Below, piece after piece: positions 4,953-6,859 of a DNA stretch of 6,859 nucleotides. Origin of the DNA: JBAXXL01 sp038206725 (GTDB lineage: Bacteria > Bacteroidota > Ignavibacteria > Kapaibacteriales > UBA2268); assembly GCA_038206725.1 (NCBI GenBank), contig JBBRAO010000069.1, positions 1 through 6,859 on the forward strand, written 5' to 3'. The number at the start of each line of letters is the position of its first letter. Within the stretch, counting starts at the first letter, position 1. The notes beneath the pieces are model-generated. The model saw nothing but the letters and a program-made list of their open reading frames with translations. It did not search any database and had not been told where the DNA came from. Both the position numbers and the translations under genes were made by a program.

Positions 4953-6161
4953 TTATTTTAATTCAAAGTTATCATATATTTCATTCAAATTCACTTTGCC
5001 TATGTTTTTTAGTTTGGTGGTGTAAGTTTCTTTGATTTTGGTTGCGGCATTACGCATATCCACATTTTTAATACCGGTTTCAATTGAATACCAAGCTTCC
5101 ATAAATGCGGAAAGCAAATCGGCGGCGCGAATCAAAGCACCATCATAAGCGCAAAATTCATTTGTGTTATATTTTTCGTTGATTTCGTCGGTTGTTATTT
5201 CTGTAACTACTTCACCATCAATCATTATTTTATTCGAAAATTCATCGTAAATAAAATACTTCATTTCTTTATGCCACGAGTTTTCAATCAGCGGCATAAT
5301 TTCTTTTTCCGTCAGCTCTTCTTCCAATTCTTTGATTAGATTGTCCAATTCCGATGAACTTCTTTTGACGGGAGATATGATATCGCGCGTTACTATTTCC
5401 GGTAAATCGTGGAATAAACCGCCGAAAAACGCATTATAGATTCGCTTATCGCAAGCGTCGTTTTCGCGAACGAATAGGTAGCTTAGCAATGCGACTATCA
5501 TTCCGTGACCCAAAACCGAAGTCTTAGTTATTCTCGAAATTTGCGCCCAGCGATATTGAAAACGTAATTGTCCACATTTGTCCACGAAATTGGAAACCGT
5601 ATGCTTATTTATCAGCTTGTCCAAACCTTCGATATCTCTATAATCGTTCAATTTATTCAGCATTTCGGTTTGAATTTTTGTATTTTCATAACCGAAGGGG
5701 TTGGAATGCTTAATAATCTGGAATTCCCAATAGCTGGAGTAAATATGAGCCGCATCAATAACCCGCATAGTAAGAGAAGTCCTATCCACTGGTTCTAAAA
5801 GAAATTCACGAAGCTCTTCTTTTAAAGTATTATTCGAAAATTTGGGTTCTAATTTATCGTAAACAAATTTATTGAGCGCCATAAAAACGTCGTTGCGTTC
5901 TTTGATTTTATTATATATCGGCGATTTTATATCGGATATGATTATTCGGCGAAGGAGTTCACATATACCGTCGCGAATCATATAATGCCAATCAATATAA
6001 TTGCCTCTATCTTCTTCGTATTTACCTAAACAATAAGCAATCATCATCTTATGGGCGTGCTTATCAATTTCGATAAGGTCCATAGGACGAATTCGTTCAT
6101 TCCAACGTTGGATATGAAAGCCTTTATTTAGCTCTGTTAATAAGGAAATGCTAACGCTCAT
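4953..6161 (-). CDS. HD-domain phosphohydrolase with duplicated HD fold
   Basis: 402 residues, cytoplasmic (no signal or membrane segment). The C-terminal half has the metal-binding signature of HD hydrolases of the YfbR/HD_3 type: His219, His251-Asp252 in LFHDLPE, Asp260 in RDIISP, and Asp347 in RAADLL. YfbR itself is a 5'-deoxynucleotidase; the substrate here is not determined. The N-terminal half echoes the same layout: DKHAHKM (33-39), Asp64 and Glu68, DIKSP (77-81), and IDAAHIYSSYWE (135-146) matching IRAADLLSAFME (344-355), but the HD doublet is Arg-Asp and the last Asp is His139, so it looks catalytically dead. The RWNERIRP segment (19-26) resembles a family of about 400 residues that I recall as conserved but uncharacterised. 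It lies 11 bases after the 204-residue gene; TGGA at 6167-6170 is a modest ribosome site. Confidence 0.88.
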   Translation of the reverse strand: MSVSISLLTELNKGFHIQRWNERIRPMDLIEIDKHAHKMMIAYCLGKYEEDRGNYIDWHYMIRDGICELLRRIIISDIKSPIYNKIKERNDVFMALNKFVYDKLEPKFSNNTLKEELREFLLEPVDRTSLTMRVIDAAHIYSSYWEFQIIKHSNPFGYENTKIQTEMLNKLNDYRDIEGLDKLINKHTVSNFVDKCGQLRFQYRWAQISRITKTSVLGHGMIVALLSYLFVRENDACDKRIYNAFFGGLFHDLPEIVTRDIISPVKRSSSELDNLIKELEEELTEKEIMPLIENSWHKEMKYFIYDEFSNKIMIDGEVVTEITTDEINEKYNTNEFCAYDGALIRAADLLSAFMEAWYSIETGIKNVDMRNAATKIKETYTTKLKNIGKVNLNEIYDNFELK

Positions 6162-6172
6162 AATAATCCAAT

Positions 6173-6787
6173 TTATTTAACTGTCGTAAATTTTTTCTTG
6201 ATTTTATTAATAAACGCTGTTTCTAAAACGCCGTTCGATTCCCAGAAATGGAATTTACGTGTTACATAAGATTCTTCGCCGCTGATTTCGCAAAGCTTCA
6301 TCATCACTCCGATGGTTTCATCTTCGTTTTCTTTGATTATTAGCTTATATTTTATGCGCATATTTTTCCAACGTCCACCCGGAATAAACGGCATAGTAAT
6401 ATGTCCCATCGTTTCTTGACCCTTTTGCAAACTGAATTGCTGAGCTATCCTATACGATGAATCACCCATAGCGATTATACAAAAATCAGACTCGATTACT
6501 GCTTTTCCTAAGCCGGCGTCCGACGTTTTGTTTGTGAATTGTATTACAGCGCAAGAACTTGAATCTATGATTCCTTTAATCGCCTGTGCAACATCGTCAA
6601 AAATTGCACCGGTTATTTTTACTTCATATTTTTCTTGCCAATATTTTAGCACGGTTTCCATTTCATAAGTATCTCCGGCGGTCGTGTCGGTAACGGTTGA
6701 GTCAGCCGGAACTTCTTCCTGAGCGGCTAATTTCACAAACGGACTTATTAATAATATCATTAATGCGATTAAGAAAAGTTTTTTCAT
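6173..6787 (-). CDS. exported protein of unknown function
   Basis: 204 residues. Lys-Lys start and long hydrophobic core (4-18) ending in LAAQ give a clear signal peptide, probably cleaved after Ala22. A Thr/Asp/Ser/Ala-rich linker (about 26-38) leads into a folded domain (about 42-204) with helical start and alternating strands; three cysteines (79, 102, 166) and a basic C-terminus (KIKKKF). It has no lipobox, membrane anchor or T9SS tail. I do not recognise the family. GAGG at 6793-6796, five bases before the ATG, supports the start. It is the first gene of the probable operon with the HD hydrolase and DsbD; the periplasmic location matches DsbD but not the cytoplasmic HD protein, so the grouping may be transcriptional convenience. 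Confidence 0.8.
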   Translation of the reverse strand: MKKLFLIALMILLISPFVKLAAQEEVPADSTVTDTTAGDTYEMETVLKYWQEKYEVKITGAIFDDVAQAIKGIIDSSSCAVIQFTNKTSDAGLGKAVIESDFCIIAMGDSSYRIAQQFSLQKGQETMGHITMPFIPGGRWKNMRIKYKLIIKENEDETIGVMMKLCEISGEESYVTRKFHFWESNGVLETAFINKIKKKFTTVK

Positions 6788-6859
6788 TACAGCCTCATTC
6801 TATTTATTTTTATACTAATTTTATCAAATTATAAACGATTTATCTATATTGCATATTAT
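6788..6859 (-). promoter_or_regulatory. AT-rich upstream region of the minus-strand operon
   Basis: This is the only long untranslated stretch before the three minus-strand genes, so their promoter should lie here or beyond the window. On the minus strand a TATAAT occurs at 6833-6828, about 40 bases before the start codon. No matching -35 hexamer at 16-18 bases and no TAnnTTTG element was found, so the call is weak. Confidence 0.25.

Noticed and set aside
5568..5798. Plus-strand 76-codon frame opposite the HD gene
   Set aside because: Antisense to a gene with recognisable HD motifs.

Overview
The window looks like chromosomal DNA of a Bacteroidota/Chlorobiota-type bacterium (Kapabacteria, Ignavibacteria or a relative would fit). 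The clues are an orphan C-terminal sorting domain of the type IX secretion system (T9SS), a DsbD with a Bacteroidota-style C-x4-C N-terminal domain, AT-rich DNA, and several genes for exported proteins with short Lys-Lys signal peptides. This placement is inference; there is no marker gene in the window.

Left part, plus strand (1-724). A 250-base leader full of complementary segments (11-bp inverted repeat at 22-62, 9-bp pair enclosing 63-235, internal hairpins) precedes a good ribosome binding site and a 156-residue exported protein with four cysteines and no recognisable family. A 44-codon ORF (118-252) lies in the leader and stops one base before this gene.

Middle, plus strand (725-2606). 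A markedly AT-rich block (by eye about 25-30% G+C, against roughly 38-41% on either side) carries two overlapping genes: a 412-residue predicted beta-propeller protein and an exported thioredoxin-fold protein with a CYDC active site. They overlap at ATGAATAA and look translationally coupled. Directly after them, in another frame and with higher G+C, is a T9SS sorting domain with no gene body (2602-2787), probably the tail of a gene that was lost or replaced. Three successive hairpins (2804-2935) then fill the convergent intergenic space.

Right part, minus strand (6787 down to 2992). Three closely spaced genes read leftward: an exported 204-residue protein of unknown function, a 402-residue HD-domain phosphohydrolase whose N-terminal half looks like a degenerate copy of the catalytic half, and a full-length DsbD with all three cysteine pairs. 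DsbD carries electrons from the cytoplasm to periplasmic thiol proteins. The thioredoxin-like protein encoded convergently is a plausible client, and the cysteine-bearing small exported protein a plausible final substrate, but only proximity supports that chain.

Nothing here can be called a proven new system. The best leads are the structured leader, the AT-rich propeller/thioredoxin cassette abutting a T9SS tail, and the duplicated HD protein.
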